In this document: positions 24,001 to 37,600 of the stretch, one piece after another
How the letters are laid out: the number at the start of each line of letters is the position of its first letter
How positions within the stretch are numbered: the first letter of the stretch is position 1
From: Vitis vinifera
Lineage: Eukaryota > Streptophyta > Magnoliopsida > Vitales > Vitaceae
Assembly (NCBI RefSeq): GCF_030704535.1
Contig: NC_081808.1
Location: 25,717,501 to 25,781,500 of the forward strand
Direction: 5' to 3'
Length of the DNA: 64,000 nucleotides
Made by a program: the position numbers and the translations under genes
The notes under the pieces: generated by a model
The model's database searches: none
Told to the model about the DNA's origin: nothing
Seen by the model: the letters and a program-made list of their open reading frames with translations, nothing else

Positions 24001-25349
24001 AACATCAGAATGTATAACCATAAAAGGAAGCGGACTTTTATTCAAAATTAACGGAAACGAAGCACGATGACTTTTAGCCAATTCACAAATATCACAACGG
24101 AAACCAGAAATATCACTCTTTGCAAACAAACTAGGAAACAATTTTTTTAAATAACCAAAGGAAGCATATCCCAGACGTCGATGCCACAACCAAATTTCAG
24201 ACTTTTTCTTATCCTCCTCAGATCCATCTGCCATCAAGGCTTGTTGCAACTTATTTGAATCCTTTGACTGCAAGTCCAAGTAATAGAGTTTTCCCCTTTT
24301 AATACCATAACCAATCGTTTGTCTTGTTTGGATGTCCTTAATCACACAAAATTCAGGTCACAAAATGACAATACAAGGCTACAGTAATTTGAGAAACTGA
24401 CAAAAGATTGTAATCTAGAGATGGAACAACTAAAACAGAATCCAAATTCAAAGTATCAGTAAGAGTTAAGGATCCTTCCCCAATGACTGGGGTTGTGTTA
24501 CCATTGGCTGTGGAAATAATTTTTTGTGCGGAAGGTCTAAGGGGTGAAACTTGTCTAGAATCAACAGTCATATGATTTGTAGCACCAGAATCAATTATCC
24601 ATGCACTATTAATAACAAGTGTAAAAGTATTTAAAAACTTACCACCATGATCTGTAGCGGCTACCAATGCAGAGGCTTTCTCAGCAACATTAGCCTTTGT
24701 TTTTATTTCGGCAACAGTTGTAGTCGAGGTTTTCTTGGAATCCTTATTCCGTTGATCACGATTATTATCATTAATAACAAAGTGGTGATAGCCTAAACAT
24801 GATTCTAAGGTCCATGGTTCAAACCCCCGGTTCCTCATTGTTTTCCTAGTCATACCAAGAGTTATAACTTTGAAATTGTGGGATATCGAGACTGGTGGGA
24901 TCAGTCTTATTGCAGTGAGTGCATTTGAAGGTTGACTTATCAATATCAAGGCTTGTCTTAGGATGGTTGATCGCTGTCGGACTACCATAGCGACAAAATA
25001 TCCAGGATTTCAATTCCATGGCTCTGATACCATCTTCAAATTGATAAATGATAGTTTTTTCATTAATAATTTTTCTCATTCGTTCATGTACAGAGTATAT
25101 ATAGAGGGTAATCGTCATTCTAAGAATGGGAAAGAATGATACAAGGAAAGAATGATATAAGGAAATAACAACTAATATCTTAATATCTCAACTTTCCTAA
25201 TATCTCAATATTCCTAATATCTCAATATTCATAATATCTCAATATTTCTAATATCTCAACTTTCCTAATATCTAAACATTCCTAATATCTCAACACTAAA
25301 TGATATAAGGAAATAATGATATAAGGAAAACATTCCTAATATCTCAACA
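21082..25349 (-). mobile_element. Ty1/Copia LTR retrotransposon, minus strand, with TSD AAGCC
   Basis: Two LTRs bound the element: 21082-21381 (3' LTR, 300 bp) and 25033-25349 (5' LTR, 317 bp). The 5-bp target duplication AAGCC lies at 21077-21081 and 25350-25354. Next to the 5' LTR, the minus strand reads TGGTATCAGAGCC, the initiator-Met primer binding site; the polypurine tract is the minus strand of CTCCCCCTC at 21382-21390. By eye the LTRs differ at about 8 sites plus one extra 17-bp repeat unit, suggesting a fairly recent insertion. In element orientation the LTR begins TGTTGAG but ends GAAGA rather than CA. It is the same family as the fragment at 1-603. It lies between PILS C and D. 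Confidence 0.93.
21427..25020 (-). pseudogene. Defective gag-pol of the Copia element at 21082-25349
   Basis: Reading leftward on the minus strand: only a short gag remnant with a damaged zinc knuckle (CTHCNKT, about 24950-25000), so most of gag is deleted; protease with WIIDSGATNHM; GAG-preintegrase and integrase (about 23299-24345) with HRRLGY and NTPQQNGVAERKN; reverse transcriptase (about 22057-23217) with KKSLYGLKQSPRAW and YVDDM; and RNase H (21427-22050). The reading frame is broken by several stops (for example just left of 23299 and just left of 22057) and by a frameshift near 21565. The product cannot be functional. Confidence 0.9.
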
Positions 25350-28300
25350 AAGCCCTCTTTTTAATCTGTGTTCTTTTTCCACTACTCATATCCATGGTGT
25401 TGGGTCATCTTTTAGTAAATAAAACAGATTAGTATTTGGCCAATAATGAGTTTCTTTTTATTGTCTTTTTTTTTTCTTTCTGCGTAGGTGTAGTATGAAA
25501 TAATTTTGAGAGAGTAACAACTTTGATAATGGGGCTTCTGGATCTCTTTGTTGCTGCCTTGGTACCAGTCTTAAAAGTTCTCTTGCTTACTGCTGTTGGT
25601 TCACTTCTCGCCATTGATCGAATAGGTATATTGGGGGAGGATGCAAGGAAGCATTTAAATAGTGTAAGCTTGTTCTGCAATTTAAACTATTTCTTTCAAT
25701 CATATATGTATTGCTTTCGCATTATTATTGGTGAGTGGAGGCCTACCCAACCAAAAGATTTAACTAATTCGGTTTTGTGAACTCTGCTTAATTAGTCAAA
25801 TGAAAGGATGATACTCATTTTGAAGGTTGGAATCGAGCTCAAGTCTTCGACTATCCATTTGTGTTTCCTTTCATTTTCATCATAATTACCTGTGGAATGT
25901 AAACAAAGTACCCTTGCCCACAAGAACACCCCATTTGCAGACTATAAATATTCCTTCAGCCAACTGCATTGGACTAATTCTAATACAAAAAAGTCATTCA
26001 TAGACTCATGACACATGTAGTTGGGATCTCAAGTACCTTATTTCCAATCATACACCTGACATTTCTTTTGATTACTTAAAAGGTGAAAACCACCCTGACC
26101 TCTGTCAGATTTGAACAGGTTGTGTTTTTTGTTTTCAATCCATCACTTGTTGCTAGCAGCCTTGCTGAATCTATGACATTTAAAAGCATGGTTATGTTGT
26201 GAGTTTCTTTCTTCTCATTTACTCTGTGGCTCAACCTTTCCAATTTGATGTTTCCTTTTCTTTTCGTTTTTCTAATCTGTTTCTAAAGTAGCTTTTGCAT
26301 ATTTATATAAATATGTGCAGGTGATTCATGCCACTCAATATTCTGACCACTTTTATCATTGGCTCAGCACTTGGCTGGATGCTTAGAAAAACTACTAGAG
26401 CCCCTCAAGAGCTGCGAGGCCTCGTATTGGGCTGCTGTGCTGCAGGTAGGTATGTTTGCAAATCTTTAAATGTTCTTGATGGTTATAAGTTTGAATGACA
26501 TGTACCATAAGGATCAAGCTTATGGTAAAACACCAGGAACTCCTCAAGAAAGGAAAAGCAGAGGTACAGATAGTTATGACGCATTATGGTTCACCGTATA
26601 ATCAAATAACATGTTGTGCAGCTTGTAGTTTTAGATTTCAAAGAAGTTCAGGGCAACATTTTGATGTCCTTGTGTTAGTGATGATCTCATAATTCATTTG
26701 TAGCTAGACCAGAGTTCCAAATTATATTATCTGGGGTTGATTTTAACAGGAAATTTGGGCAATCTGATTCTCATTATAATTCCAGCAGTCTGTAGAGAGA
26801 AAGGCAGTCCGTTTGGAGCAGTTGATATCTGTTGCAGACATGGATTGACTTATGCTTCACCGTCCATGGCGGTATGATCTTTAATTCTCAGCAACCTATA
26901 AAAAAATGACATTTGTTTCTGAGAATAGAATTTCTGAGATAGCCGAATGGTAGAATATATCTGTCTAATGGATCTTATTTTAGAATGTCCTACTGTGCAA
27001 TAATGGATTTTACATTCACTTTGATTTTTATCATTTCTCATTTCTCATTTCTCATTTCCCATTTCATATTTCAGATTGGAGCCATTTATTTATGGTCTTA
27101 TGTATACAATATTATGTGGATCTACTCAATTAAGACCAATGTGGAAGCGAATATGAGTGATTCCACAATCAGCAGGATGTCTTCTGGAGAAAATCCCTAT
27201 GGTATTTCAAAATGTTCCCAAGGACCTTTACTTCCTTCAAATGGACGTTTATTCACTGAAGCTTCCTCATATCAACCTGAGCTCCCTTGCATGATACCTG
27301 AGGGAAATGTTGTTCTATGTCTTAATACCATATTCCCATGAACTGGATTATGTTTGGAGTTAATGATCTCGCCTTCTTTTCATATTTTTCTTGACAGGTT
27401 TCAATTTTAGACAAGATTAAGCAATGCCTAAAAATGAATGGGTTAAAGATTGATATGAGGATGCTGTTTGCACCTTCAACCGCTGGAGCGGTATGCTAAT
27501 AGTGCTTAGATATTCTGTACCATCTACCTCTTTCTATAGCTTACCGATCTTATATATATGGGCTACACTTTGTAGCGATGCAACACACCAATCTGCCCTC
27601 TGTTTGGTTCTTGCTTGGAAGATTAAAGATGCTAAAAAAATTCAAGAATGAAAACTTTTCTTTAATTATTTGCATTTCTCTTCCCTAATCAGATTTCTCT
27701 GTATCATCTTTCAATTAGATAAGTCCTATCGGAAAGATGAATATCTATAACATGGGGGTGCTGATATATTTATGTTAAATCGATAAATTGATTAAAGTTT
27801 GATGACGAGCTGAAAGTTACTTATCAAAAAACAAATGTTGTACACTTCCTACACGAAAATACTTGCTGCTTTCCTTTATAGTTTGTTGGTTTGGTTATTG
27901 GTATCGTCCCTCAGCTTTGAAAAGCAATGATTGGTGATAGTGCTCCACTTTGTGTGGTTCAAGATTCTGCATCTTTGCTGGGGTGCATATCCTACCTCAG
28001 ACTGTTCAATCATTGATTTTGTGTTTCATTTTCCACCTCCTAACTTAAGATTAACTAGAAATCATATGCAATATAAGTGAAGAATACTTCTATTTTGGCA
28101 CTCATGACAATCATATACCATCAATTCTCTTTTCTTTTTCTTTTTGTAGTTTTTCCAAATTTTTAGGAGGTATTTCTTGGTTTGTATACGTTAGGAAAAT
28201 AGAGTGTACGTGCTTTTTGGAGAAATCCATATGGTGCCAATTTGAGAGCTCGAGAAAAGTATCCATTTAAAGTTTACTACATTTTACAATTAAACAGTTC

Positions 28301-28582
28301 TTATACTCTTGACAGAGGTTATGAGATTTATTTTGAGGCCATGAGAAATTCTTCTCTGAAGATGCTTCCAAGCATAGTTCTTATACTAAATGTTATTGGT
28401 CCATTATGCTCTAAACCTGAAAAAGACAACACTCCGGAGTACAAACTTTATAGATCCCCAAGTAGCCCCATTTTAAATGAAAGCAGACAAATGTTTTGAC
28501 TTCATAGGTCATTAGATCTACGTAGATTTTGAGCCAAACAAAGTATCTCCTTATTAACTATTTTATACCTAGTTATAGGAAT

Positions 28583-31500
28583 TGATGGGGGAAAGCCTTT
28601 TAAAGTTTATTCAAGGAAGAAAAGGAAGACCTAAGTAAACTTTAAGTAGGATTAATATTAATTAGAATTGAATACGGATTGGTATTTGTTGGAGTCTAAT
28701 TAGGATTAGCTAGTTGAGTTATAATATAATTAGAATTTGAGTCATGATAGGTTATTAGAGTCCTAGTAGACTTTGAATGTTATAATTAGAATTAAAATCA
28801 TAATAGGTTATTAGAGTCCTAGTAGACTTTGGATTTCTTAGAGAATCCTATAAATAGGCTAATCAATGTAAATCAAATGGATGAATTTGATGCATAATAT
28901 TATACTTTCTTTCACTACAAGGTTACAACCCTCAATGGTGAGACTCTATTGATTTTCTTTTAGGTAAGACTCCTAGAAGGCCTTAGTGAGACTCTAAGGT
29001 TTTCCATCTTTTCTTCATTATTTCTTCTTTCTCTCTATTTCTTATCTTATAATTTTCTCTACCATCAAATTTATTCTTTGTTCCTCTCCTTACACCCTAA
29101 AAGTAAAACCCTAGCCCACCTACCCTTGAGTGTAGGCAACCATCCTAGGGTTGTCCTACATCAATTTTGGTATCAGAGCCAAAATTCTTGGCTTGAAGGC
29201 ATATGCAATTAAGGAGCGGAGCAACTTATGCAAGCATGAGTTCCAAAAAAACTTCTAGCAATCAAGATGTCGCTACAATACGCTTGGAGGAAATTTCAGC
29301 CACACAACAATCCCATCAAGATGCTATAATACAACTAAATAGTAAACTTGATGAGATCATGAAGTTATTGGAAAAGAGTCAAGAAAAACGACCAATTGAA
29401 GAAGAGATCGCAAGTCATCAATTTAGACAATCGCCAAGTCGATCACACGAAGAACCAGACAATTTTATGATGGAGAATCAAAGAAGGGCCAAACTTTTTT
29501 AGCTAGATGATGATGTGACAAAAAAGGTACGTCTTGAAGTTGCTGAATTTTATGGAAAACTAAATCCAACAGTTTTTCTTGATTGGATTATGTCAATAGA
29601 AGATTATTTTGATTGGTATGCAATGCCCGAAAATAGAAAAGTTCGTTTTGTGAAGGCAAAGTTGAAATGAGCAGCACGTCTATGGTGGCATAATATTGAG
29701 AATCAAGTTCATAAAACTGGCCAACCGCCTATTGACACATGAGACGAGATGAAGTTGAAGATGAAGGAACACTTTCTCCCAACTGATTATGAACAACTTA
29801 TGTATACAAAATTGTTTTCCCTTAAACAAGGTACCAAGTCCGTTGAAGAATATACAGAAGAATTCCATGAATTGAGCATTCGAAATCAAGTGCGGGAAAG
29901 TGATGCTTAACTTGTAGCCCGCTACAAAGCTGGACTTCGAATGGAGATTCAACTTGAGATGATAGTTGCACACACTTATACCGTAGATGACGTTTATCAA
30001 CTAGCCCTCAAAATAGAAGAAGACCTCAAATTTCGGGTTTCCAAGCGTCCAAGTTCACAAATTGGGAGCACTTTCTCCAACAGGACAACAAGCAAACCTT
30101 TAAGCACATCAAACTTTAGAACTTCTAATCATGTGAATGGTGGGGGCAACACTCAACAAGCTTCGAATGTGGCTCATAAGAATGGTAATAAGGGTACAAA
30201 TTCAATGAGTAATGGAGATAGAAAAGTAGACGTGACTCCTTTATGCTTTAAGTGTGGTGGGCATGGTCATTATGCTGTTGTATGCCCAACCAAAGGTTTA
30301 CACTTTCGTGTTGAAGAACCAGAATCTGAATTGGAAAGTTACCCAAAGGAAGAAGAGACCTACAATGAAGATGAAGTTAGTGAAGAATGTGACTACTATG
30401 ATGGTATGACAGAAGGACATAGTCTTGTAGTACGACCTTTATTAACCGTTCCAAAAGTAAAAGGAGAAAAAGATTGGCGATGTACTAGCATTTTCCAAAC
30501 ACGTATTTCTTGCCAAGGGAGATTATGCACCATGATCATTGATGGAGGTAGCAGTTTGAACATAGCTTCATAAGAACTTGTTGAGAAGCTAAACCTTAAG
30601 ACAGAGAGACATCCAAATCCATTCAGAGTAGCATGGGTTAATGACACCTCTATCCCGGTAAGTTTTCGTTGTTTAATAACATTCCTTTTTGGTAAGGACT
30701 TTGAAGAGTTTGTATGGTGTGAGGTCTTACCCATTAAAGTAAGTCATATTTTACTTGGAAGACCTTGGCTCTTTGATAGAAGAGTTCAACATGACGGCTA
30801 TGAAAATACATATGCTCTCATACACAACGGACGTAAGAAGATCCTTCGTCCAATGAAAGAAGTCCCTCCAATTAAGAAGTCAAATGAGAATGCACAACCA
30901 AAAAAGGTACTTACTATGTGTCAATTTGAAAATGAGAGCAAGGAAACTAAAGTTATTTTTGCTTTAATGGCTCGGAAAGTGGAAGAATTTAAAGAACAAG
31001 ATAAGGAATATCCAGCAAACGTACGTAAAATCCTTGATGACTTTTCTGACTTGTGACCTGTAGAGTTACCTAATCAACTCCCTCCTATGCGTGATGTACA
31101 ACATGCCATTGATTTGATTCCCGGTGCATCATTACCAAATTTACCAGCCTACAGAATGAATCCAACAGAGCATGCTGAATTGAAAAGGCAAGTTGATGAA
31201 TTACTTACTAAATGCTTTATTCGTGAAAGCCTAAGTCCTTGTGGAGTTCCTACCCTACTAACACCAAAGAAGGATGGATCATGGCGGATGTGTGTGGATA
31301 GTCGTGCAATCAACAAAATCACAACCAAGTATCAATTTCCAATTCCAAGACTTGATGACATGCTAGATATGATGGTTGGATCAGTAATCTTCTCAAAGAT
31401 TGATCTAAGAAGTGGATATCATCAAATACGTATGAGACTAGGGGATGAATGGAAGACATCTTTCAAAACTAAGGATGGATTGTATGAGTGGTTAGTCATG

Positions 31501-34458
31501 CCGTTTGGACTAACCAATGCTCCAAGTACCTTCATGCGGATTATGACGCAGGTATTAAAACCTTTTATTGGACGGTTTTTTGTTGTCTATTTTGATGATA
31601 TTCTTATCTATAGTCGATTTTGTGAAGATCATAAGGAACACTTGAAGCAAGTAATGCGCACTCTTAAGACTGAAAAGTTTTACATTAATTTGAAAAAATG
31701 TACTTTCATGAGCCCTAGTGTTGTATTTCTTGGCTTTGTTGTGTCTTCTAAGGGTGTTGAAACAGATCCGGAGAAGATCAAAGCTATTGTTGATTGGCCA
31801 GTACCAACAAATATCCATGAGGTGCGAAGCTTCCATGGAATGGCTACATTCTAGTGACGATTTATTCGAAATTTCAGCTCTATTATGACCCCAATTACTG
31901 AATGCATGAAACCTGGTTTATTTATTTGGACCAAGGTGGCCAACAAGGCATTTGAAGAAATCAAATCCAAGATGGTGAACCCTCTTATCCTACGTCTACC
32001 AGACTTTGAGAAAGTATTTGAGGTGGCCTGTGATGCTTCCCATGTGGGAATTGGAGCAGTTCTTAGCCAAGAGGGACATCCTGTGGCTTTCTTTAGTGAG
32101 AAGCTCAATGAGGCAAAGAAAAAAATACTCCACATATGATCTTGAATTCTATGCGGTGGTGCAAGGAATTAGGCATTGACAACATTATCTCAGTTACAAG
32201 GAATTTGTTTTGTATTCAGATCATGAAGTCTTGCGATATCTTAATTCTCAAAAGAAGCTTAACTCTCGACAAGCAAAATGGAGTAGTTTTCTTCAACTGT
32301 TTACCTTTAATTTAAAGCATTGTGCATGAATTGAAAATAAAGTAGTTGATGCCCTTAGTAAGAAGACCTTTCTCTTAGTAAACATGTCAACCACTACAAT
32401 TGGATTTGAAGAATTAAAGCATTGCTATGACAATGATGCTGATTTTGGAGATGTTTATTCCTCTCTTTTGAGTGGTTCAAAAGCAACATGTATTGATTTC
32501 CAGATTTTAGAAGGGTACTTGTTTTATAAAAATCATTTATGCTTACCAAGGACTTCTCTACGTGATCATGTCATATGGGAACTTCATGGAGGTGGAATGG
32601 GTGGACATTTTAGACGAGATAAGACCATTGCTTTGGTGGAAGATCGCTTCTTTTGGCCTAGTTTAAAGAAGGATGTTTGGAAGGTTATCAAACAATGTCG
32701 AGCATGTCAAGTAGGAAAAGGTTCAAAGCAAAATACAGGGATATATACGCCATTACCAGTTTCTTTCAAACCTTGGGAAGACTTGAGCATGGATTTTGTA
32801 CTTGGATTACCAAGGACACAACGGGGCTTTGATTCTATATTTGTTGTGGTTGATAGATTTTCCAAAATGACATATTTTATCCCATGTAAGAGACTTCAAA
32901 TGCTTCTTATGTTACTGTCTTATTCTTTAAAGAAGTAGTTCAATTGCATGGATTACCACAATCCATTGTTTTTGATCGCGATGTCAAGTTTATGAGCTAT
33001 TTTTGGAAAACCTTGTGGGCCAAGCTAGGTACTCAATTAAAATTTTCAAGTTCTTTTCATCCTCAAACTGATGGACAAACAGAAGTTGTCAATCGCAGTC
33101 TTGGTAATCTTTTGAGATGCATTGTGAGAGATCAGTTGAGAAATTGGGATAATGTCTTACCACAAGTCGAATTTGCTTTCAATAGCTCCACTAATCGTAC
33201 TACTGGATACTTACCTTTTGAAGTGGCATATGGGCTGAAACCTAAGCAACCTATTGATCTTATACCATTACCTACTTCTGTCCGCACCAGCCAAGATGGT
33301 GATGCATTTGCACGTCATATACGAGATATACATGAAAAGGTACGAGAAAAAATCAAAATCAGCAATGAGAACTATAAAGAGGCAACAGATGCATATCGAA
33401 GATATATTCAGTTTCAAGAAGGTGGTCTAGTGATGGTTCGTTTACGACCAGAAAGATTTCATCCGAGCACATATCAAAAGCTTCAAGCTAAGAAAGCGGG
33501 TCCATTTCGGGTACTAAAGCGGTTGGGTGAGAATGCTTATTTGTTAGAGCTCCCTTCAAACTTGCCTTTTAGTCCAATATTTAATGTGAAAGATTTGTAT
33601 ATCTACCATGGCCATCACAACGATGTAAGTGAAGAGTTGGATATTCAATTACCACCTACTCTTAGCCCACGTCCTGAGATCGAGTATGTTCTTGATGATC
33701 AACTTGTGTCTACTCGACAAGGTGGATACCGAAATTTTTTGGTGAAATGGCGAGGCAAACCACACCTGAGAATACATGGATTACGACAACAGATTTTCAG
33801 AAGATTAACCCCGATCTCTATGAATTGTATCAAGCATCTAACTCGTCGGAGCCGAGTTCTTTCAAGCCGAGGAGAATTGATGGGGGAAAGCCTTTTAAAG
33901 TTTATTCAAGGAAGAAAGGGAAGACCTAAGTAAACTTTAAGTAGAATTAATATTAATTAGAATTGAATACGGATTGATACTTGTTGGAGTCTAATTAGGA
34001 TTAGCTAGTTGAGTTATAATATAATTAGAATTTGAGTCATGATAGGTTATTAGAGTCCTAGTAGACTTTGGATGTTATAATTAGAATTAGAATCATAATA
34101 GGTTATTAGAGTCCTAGTAAACTTTGGATTTCTTAGAGAAGCCTATAAATAGGCTAATCAATGTTAATCAAAGGGATGAATTTGATGAATAATATTATAC
34201 TTTCTTTCATTGCAAGGTTGCAACCATTAATGGTGAGACTTCATTGATTTTCTTCTAGGTGAGACTCTTAGAAGGCCTTAGTGAGACTCTAAGGTTTTCC
34301 ATCTTTTCTTCATTGTTTCTTCTTTCTTTTTATTTCTTATCTTATAATTTTCTCTACCATCAAATTTATTCTTTGTTCCTCTCCTTACACCCTAAAAGTA
34401 AAACTCTAGCCCACCTACCCTTGAGTGTAGGCAACCATCCTAGGGTTGTCCTACATCA
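28583..34458 (+). mobile_element. Ty3/Gypsy LTR retrotransposon (chromovirus-like), TSD GGAAT
   Basis: Two 581-bp LTRs, 28583-29163 and 33878-34458, both begin TGATGGGGGAAAGCC and end CCTACATCA. The target duplication GGAAT is at 28578-28582 and 34459-34463. The primer binding site TGGTATCAGAGCC (initiator Met) starts about 6 bp after the 5' LTR. A purine-rich stretch (GAGGAGAA) precedes the 3' LTR. A TATA box (CTATAAATAG, 28848-28857) lies within the LTR. By eye the LTRs differ at about 25 of 581 positions. The insertion falls at the acceptor of PILS D exon 8, in the gene's own orientation. Confidence 0.95.
29203..33933 (+). pseudogene. Defective gag-pol of the Gypsy element
   Basis: A single gag-pol frame can be followed with interruptions. 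Gag runs from 29203 with stops at about 29502, 29669, 29742 and 29909. A CCHC zinc knuckle (CFKCGGHGHYAVVC) is near 30244-30290. An aspartic protease-like motif (IIDGGSS) is near 30536. Reverse transcriptase (31087-31854) has [13 protein letters not shown] and YFDDILIYS. RNase H follows with [11 protein letters not shown] and a frameshift near 32118. The integrase zinc finger (CRACQVG) and core (MDFVLGLPRTQRG, HPQTDGQTEVVNR) span 32384-33300, with another frameshift near 32900. The end has a chromodomain-like FLVKWRGKP split by a frameshift near 33770. The Gypsy order RT, RNase H, integrase is clear. Non-functional. Confidence 0.92.
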
Positions 34459-34665
34459 GGAATGCTGCCATCCCAACTATTATCTTGGTACTTGGAGCAA
34501 ATCTTCTTAAAGGTATAATTGATCTCATCAATTTGGTTTTTATCATTATTGCCTAGGGTTGACCTTGATCTGGTATATATTAGTAAAACTAGAAACACTT
34601 CATTATAAATGACAATCATTGTCAGGTCTGAAAGGGTGAGGGATGCAATTGCCACTTATTGTGGG

Positions 34666-37600
34666 TGTAGGGAATTAAACCGAATTCCCAACCTGTGAGA
34701 AACAAAAAATAGAGAAAAAACACACGCCAAAGAAAAACAATCACACGCACAAGACAGTATTTAAGTGGTTCGGCAATATGCCTATATCCACGGAGTTGCA
34801 GGGATATAACTATTATCAAGAAATAATACAGAGTACAAACCACCGCAGCTACAATATTTTCTCTTTATATATAACACGACAACCACACCACACTAAAAAA
34901 CCCTAATTACAAAAGATGGTTCTACAATGGGCTAAACGGGCCCAACAGGTCTTAGTAAATCTCCTATTAAAAAGCCATGCAATATTATTCGGGTCGGGTC
35001 GGGTCGTCAAACCGGATCAAACAAAACTAGGCTCCACAAAGCCCAACAAATCCCCCACTTGGAGACTAGTTCAATCACCAACATCAAACCGCTATCCTCC
35101 AAGAAACAATCCCTTATCCCTGTAACTCATCCTACTGTCCTCAAGCTAGAAGACCAATTGAAGCTGCGCACAACTTTAACTTCTCAATAGTGACACCCTT
35201 AGTCAACATGTCTGCCGGGTTCTTAGATCCACAAATCTTCTCAAGTATTACCAGTTTATTTTCAACAAGGTAACAGATAAAGTGATATTTTTTTTGTATA
35301 TGCTTCGACTTTGAATGAAAAGCCGAATTTTTGGCAAGAAAAATTGCACTCTGACTGTCACTGTGTAGAATGCGCATCTCCTGCTTCTTACCCAATTCAT
35401 CTAAGAAACCATGTAGCCAAATCATCTCCTTTCCAGCTTCAGTTGCTGCAACATACTCTCAACTTCTGTAGTAGACAAAGTAACAATCTTTTATAAATTT
35501 GAAGCCCATGATATAGCTGTACGACCTAGAGTAAAAACAAACCCAATAGTACTCTTTCTACTATCAATAACACCAGCAAAATCAACATCTACATAACCTT
35601 ACAGTTTCAAACTTGCACCTGTGAAGCAAAGTTATGTATTTAATAAACCCTTCAGATATCTTAGAATCCACTTGACTGCCTCCCAATGCTGCTTTCCAGG
35701 CCTACTCATGAATCTGCTCACAACTCCCACTGCATGTGCAATGTCTGGCCTTGTACACATTATAGCATACATCAAGCTGCCAATAGCTGAGGCATAGGGC
35801 ACCTTGCTCATATGGTCCCTTTCTTCTTTTGTCTTCGGTGACTATTCTTTGCTTAGTTTGAAATGACTACTCAAGGGTGTGCTCACTGGTTTAGCTTCAT
35901 TCATGTTGAACCTGCTGAGAACTTTCTTCACATACTCTGACTGTGAAAGCTTCAATGTACCATTAGTCTTGTCCCTAATGATTCTCATACCAAGGATTTG
36001 CTTTGCAACTTCCAAATCCTTCATTACAAACTGTTTGGACAATTGTTTCTTCAGATTATTAATCTTCTCAATGTCAGACCTTGCAATAAACATATCATCC
36101 ACATACAACAGTAATATGATGTAAGAATTGTCAAAAGAATTAAAATAACAATAGTGATCAGCTTCACATCTCTTGAACCCAATTCTATACATAAAACTGT
36201 CAAACTTCTTGTACCACTGTCCAGGAGCTTGTTTAAGGCCATACAAGCTTTTTATCAATTTGCAGACTAGATTCTCTTGTCCCTGAACAATGAACCCTTC
36301 TGACTGAATCATGTAAAGGTCTTCCTCCAAGTCACCATGAAGGAATGCTGTCTTCACATCTAACTGCTCAAGATGTAAGTTTTCTACAACCACCATTCCC
36401 AGTACAAGTCTGATTGTTGACATCTTCACAACTGGAAAAAATATCTCTGTGTAATCAATGCCCTCCTTCTGCTGGAACCCTTTAACAACTAATCTGGCAT
36501 TGTAACGTTTACTACCATCATGCTCATTCTTTATTCTATATACCCACTTGTTGTGCAATGCCTTTTTTCCTACTGGCAATTCAGTCAGTTCCCATGTATG
36601 ATTCCCCAACAGGGAATCCATCTCATCCTTCATGGCTAACTCCCACTTGCTTGAATTCTCATCTTGCAAGGCTTCATCACAACACTCTGGCTCACCACTA
36701 TCAGTCAATAGGAGATAATTTAAAACAGGTGAATAACGCTGCGGAGGTCTAATGTTCTTGGAAGATCTGCGAACTTCAGCTACAGGTGTACTCAGATCTA
36801 CCTGTGAATTTACATTCTCCTTATCTTCTTCACCCCATTTTTGGACAGTACTTTTAGTTAATTCATCTAAGTTAACAAACTCAGATTTCTTTTGATCTAT
36901 CTCTGTAACATCTGACACTACAGTTGACCTGTCCTTGTACATAACCTGTTCATTAAATATCACATTTTTACTTCTGATAATTTTCCTGTTTTGTTCATCC
37001 CAAAACCTATAGCCAAATTTCTCATCACCATAGCCAATGAAAAAACATATTTTTGACTTTGCATCAAGTTTACTACGATCATCAGAATCAATATAAACAT
37101 AAGAAACACAACCAAAAACTTTTAAATGTGAAAACTTCACCTCTTTACCGCTCCAAACCTTCTCAGGAAGTCTGAACTCCATGGGAACTGATGGTCCTCG
37201 GTTTATCAGGTAAGCTGCAGTGCTAACAACATCAGCCCAAAAAGTTTTTGGTAGTCCAGTATGCAACCTCATACTTCTAGCACGCTCATTGAGAGTTCTG
37301 TTCATGCGCTCAGCCACACCATTTTGCTATGGTGTCCTAGGAATGGTCTTCTCCATCCTAATTCCTCGTGCAACACAATACTCACTAAACCTTCCATCTA
37401 TGTACTCTCCTCCATTATCTGACCTCAAACATTTTACTTTCAGACCTGTTTCTGTCTTAACCATGACCTTCCACTTCTTAAAAGTTTCAAATACATCAGA
37501 TTTATTTTTCAGAAAATAAACCTATACTTTTCTGCTTGAGTCATCAATAAAAATGATGTAGTACCTTGAACCTCCAAGGGATGCAACCAGAGAAGGCCCC

